A stretch of 64,000 nucleotides of DNA. Source: Isoetes taiwanensis (taxonomy: Eukaryota > Streptophyta > Lycopodiopsida > Isoetales > Isoetaceae). Below are positions 61,430-64,000 of this stretch, piece by piece; the stretch's first letter is position 1; each line of letters opens with the position of its first letter. The stretch is from positions 9,503,284 to 9,567,283 of the forward strand of contig JAJEKV010000052.1 of assembly GCA_021234155.1 (NCBI GenBank), written 5' to 3'. The notes below the pieces were generated by a model. The model had not been told where the DNA came from. It worked only from the letters and a program-made list of their open reading frames with translations, and did not search any database. The translations under genes and the position numbers were made by a program.

Positions 61430-63439
61430 TTTAAGCGGGGCTGCTTGTGCCACTTCCAAACAAAGCGGTTGTACCTAAAAGCATGAGTGCACCAAGTTAA
61501 CTTTCTATGAGATGAACCATATTGATAGCAAGGAACGGGTTTGCCATGGTAGTGGAGATCCAACATGCAAGAACACAAGGCTTGAGCTTGCACCTCGTTT
61601 GTCCAAGGAGAAGAAGGATTGGGCTAAGGATTTGATACAACAAAATCATTCACTCAACGGGTCATGAGCAAGCAAGAAGAGCATTGGAGCTTACAAAAGC
61701 AAATTAATCCGATAGACCAAGACATAGAGATGAATTTCTTGCCATGGATGACCTTCACAACTTATCTCGTGGGTTCTTTGGATCCACTTGGATGTTACAT
61801 CGAGATGTTGCGTTAAGTGTCGAATGTGGGTTTTCTCTTCATCACGAGGCGTGCTTATGTATCAAGAGGGCAGGCCCTTTACTTTGGGTATAATGACTCC
61901 ATTCCAGCTGAAACTCTTTTGGAGCATGGAAAAGGTGAGGCAATTGCCATGGACTCCACTTTCAAAACCAATGACCATTGCTACGGTTTGTACACATGAT
62001 TGCTTTATGACAGACCATGGGAATGGAGTTCCAGTAGCTTGGGTTCTCACATCTAGTCAAGAGGAAGAGGAGATCCGGCCAGTGGCTTGTGGCCATGAAG
62101 GAACACATCCATAATAATGATCCCACTTGGTCCCTTCTTGCTTCATTGTGGATGATGCCCGTAGAGATCAATGCTTTGAGGGATGTTTGGCCCATGTCAC
62201 GTATCCAATTGTGCTTGTGGCATGTGAGGCGGCCCGGTTGAAGATGTTTGTGAAGCGGGTTAAAGATAAGAAGCCTTGGGGCCCAAATGTTCAAGGAATT
62301 AGGAGACATCATGTATGGTATTCATGTTGATGGGGATGGTAGATATGGGCAAGACTACATAGACTCATGTAGGGAAGAGGGATTAAGGCAGCGTGGAAGA
62401 GTTCAAGGAAAGGCACAAGGTCTACAAGAAAGTTGTGAAATACATGAGCAAGGTGTGGACAAAGAACATTACTTCTGGATTGTTGCTACTCGGCGGTATC
62501 CCCATGCAAACCAAGAGACAAATGCAAGCATAGAGTCATATCATGCCACTATGAAGAGGAGGCTTGGTCTCTCAAGCATTCATTGAGAGGGACGAGGATT
62601 GATTGGTTGCTTTACATGCTGACATGCATAAATATCCTTTTGATAGGTTCAAAGAAAGATAATGGTTTTAAGATCAACCGCATGAGCGAGAAGCGGGTTA
62701 TCGAGACAACAATCATTGGAGCAAAAAAGATTCACGATGCAAAGATGAGGTGGCTAGACTACCAACAAGGAAGGGCTGAAGTTTGGAGCCAAAACATGGA
62801 TGCTTGGGATGAGAATAGAGGCCCTTCCTTACATGGTAGTTGTGGCAAATGAGAATTGGGCTTCTTTGCGATTGTCCATGGGGTATGAAGGGTAACATGT
62901 GCAAGCATCAAATTAAAGTGATTCAAATGATGGGCAGCTATAGGGATGATGACATATTGAGAGTGTGTGGAACTCTTTACGGTTCCCAAGCTGGTGGTTT
63001 GAAAAACTTGAGATCTATTGCAGAGGATTATAAGGTGGATGAGTGTAGCGATGACGTCGTGCTTTCTAGTTTGACCTCAACAAGCCTCATTGATGTCGAG
63101 GAGGAGCCACATGTTGGTAAGTGCTTCGTAGACCCTACACGTAGAGACATGTTGGAGAGTATAGATGCTAGCCTTCATAACATAAGGGATACATTAAGTA
63201 GCAACCCTCACATCATTCGTGAAGTTGATTTCCTTCTTCGAGAGCTCACCCAAAAGTTAGAGAATTTGAAGTCCTCTACTGTTCAAAGAGGTGTTGCACC
63301 TTGCATGCCAACAACAAAGGACTTCAATGGGAGCACCATAGCTAGGCCAATTCCTTTCATAGAATGCCATAAGAGGAAGAAGAAAGTGGTGGGGGATACC
63401 GTGTTTGCACGTGAATGTGAACGACACCTTGAAGAGTAA
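61430..63439 (+). pseudogene. MULE transposase with SWIM zinc finger, frameshifted
   Basis: Mutator-like transposase pieces occur in order in alternating frames. N-terminal part: CTKLTFYEMNHIDSKERVCH and LELAPRLSKEKKDWAKDLIQ (61490-61660). First catalytic Asp region: EAIAMDSTFKTNDH (about 61940). VPVAWVLTSSQ follows (about 62030), then the second Asp (CFIVDDAR, about 62140), LCLWHVRR (about 62213), EMFKELGDIMYG-like (62287) and ANQETNASIESYHATMKRRL with the third acidic residue (about 62505). A SWIM finger (CDCPWGMKGNMCKHQI, about 62868) lies in an open C-terminal frame of nearly 200 codons to 63439. At least five frame changes show loss of function. A relative lies at 1932-2365 on the minus strand. 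Terminal inverted repeats were not found. Confidence 0.8.
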
Positions 63440-63495
63440 ATGTTTCTTAATGCTTGACTTGTGGATCTTCTATAGTAAATTTATGATATAACTTA

Positions 63496-63865
63496 CCTGG
63501 AGTCCACTAAACCACTTAACCACTAAACTAGGCTTAGTCCACTAAACCACTAAACTAGGCTGTCCAGGTTAACCACTGGAGATGTCAAGTGGTTAACCTG
63601 GACAAGTTCAAGTTGTCTAGGTTAACCACCTGGACAACCATGTCAAGTGGTTAACCTAGACAAGTATAGTGGTTAACCTAGACAAATGATCCACTTAGGT
63701 GGTTAACCTGGACTCGTGTAGTGGTTAGCCTAGACAAGTATAGTGGTTAACCTAGACAAGTATAGTGGTAAACCTAGACAAGTTTGTCTAGTGGTTAACC
63801 TGGACAAGTTTGTCTAGTGGTTAACTTGGACAACCCAGTCTAGTGGTTAACCTGGACAAGCATAG
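63496..63865. repeat. Minisatellite built on GGTTAACC
   Basis: About sixteen copies of a core reading AGTGGTTAACCTRGACAAGT, at spacings of about 18-28 bases, first in mixed orientation (63496-63640), then mostly direct. GGTTAACC is its own reverse complement, so each unit is locally palindromic. It lies directly upstream of a TATA-like box and of the end of the window. Confidence 0.9.
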
Positions 63866-63920
63866 AAGGGAATATTTAAACCAACGGTTCTTTCTAACGG
63901 TTCTTTCTAGCCTTCAAGCT

Positions 63921-63931
63921 ATATATACCCT
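63921..63931 (+). promoter_or_regulatory. TATA-like box at the window edge
   Basis: CTATATATACC follows the GGTTAACC array and two copies of ACGGTTCTTTCTA. It may be the promoter of a gene or LTR extending past 64000; its target lies outside the window. Confidence 0.4.
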
Positions 63932-64000
63932 TGCCTTAGTTGTTCTTGGTAGAAAGTTAGTTGGTTTCAGTTGAGTTCAGTAGTAGTCGAGTTTCTTTGC

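Overview
This is nuclear DNA from a land plant. The gene families (plant glutamate receptor-like channel, extensin-like cell-wall proteins, TDY-type MAP kinase, PPR and LRR-kinase fragments), the GT-AG introns and the low gene density with heavy retrotransposon debris all point that way. Many degenerate PPR, LINE and MULE/SWIM relics fit a large, slowly purged genome, most likely a fern or other seed-free vascular plant. That lineage call is inference and the species cannot be named from the sequence.

Four loci look intact: (1) a six-exon glutamate receptor-like channel (12005-15265, +) whose pore loop lies on a 32-nt micro-exon; (2) and (3) two tandem three-exon genes (33873-34992 and 37609-38919, +) encoding secreted proteins that join an extensin-like proline-rich segment to a ferritin-like domain of the desiccation-related PCC13-62 type; (4) an intronless RMD5/GID2-type subunit of the GID/CTLH ubiquitin ligase (57620-58768, +). 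A poorly defined multi-exon gene may lie on the minus strand at 6.4-8.2 kb.

Layout: 0-3.5 kb has a probable LTR with primer-binding site and a MULE relic; 3.5-12 kb has orphan exons, short tandem duplications and a hairpin repeat; 12-15.3 kb is the channel gene; 15.5-30 kb is mostly relics (PPR, a Helitron end, a LINE with a perfect 15-bp target duplication, a second PPR, a MAPK 3' end); 30.4-31.6 kb is a decayed ORF chain; 33.8-42 kb holds the tandem cell-wall/ferritin-like pair and a large direct duplication that includes the second gene's 3' flank; 43.3-49.5 kb is a graveyard of unrelated fragments (CACTA-like termini, microsatellite, head-to-head LTR palindrome, chromodomain-SNF2, LRR receptor and ARF pieces); 49.6-55.5 kb is a broken chromovirus with a 1.5-kb 3' LTR; 57.6-58.8 kb is RMD5; 60.6-63.9 kb is a broken MULE with a SWIM finger and a minisatellite built on GGTTAACC.

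The genes do not form a pathway. The best candidate for something undescribed is the tandem pair at 33.9-38.9 kb: a cell-wall extensin module fused to a ferritin-like domain in which the usual metal-ligand positions appear replaced.
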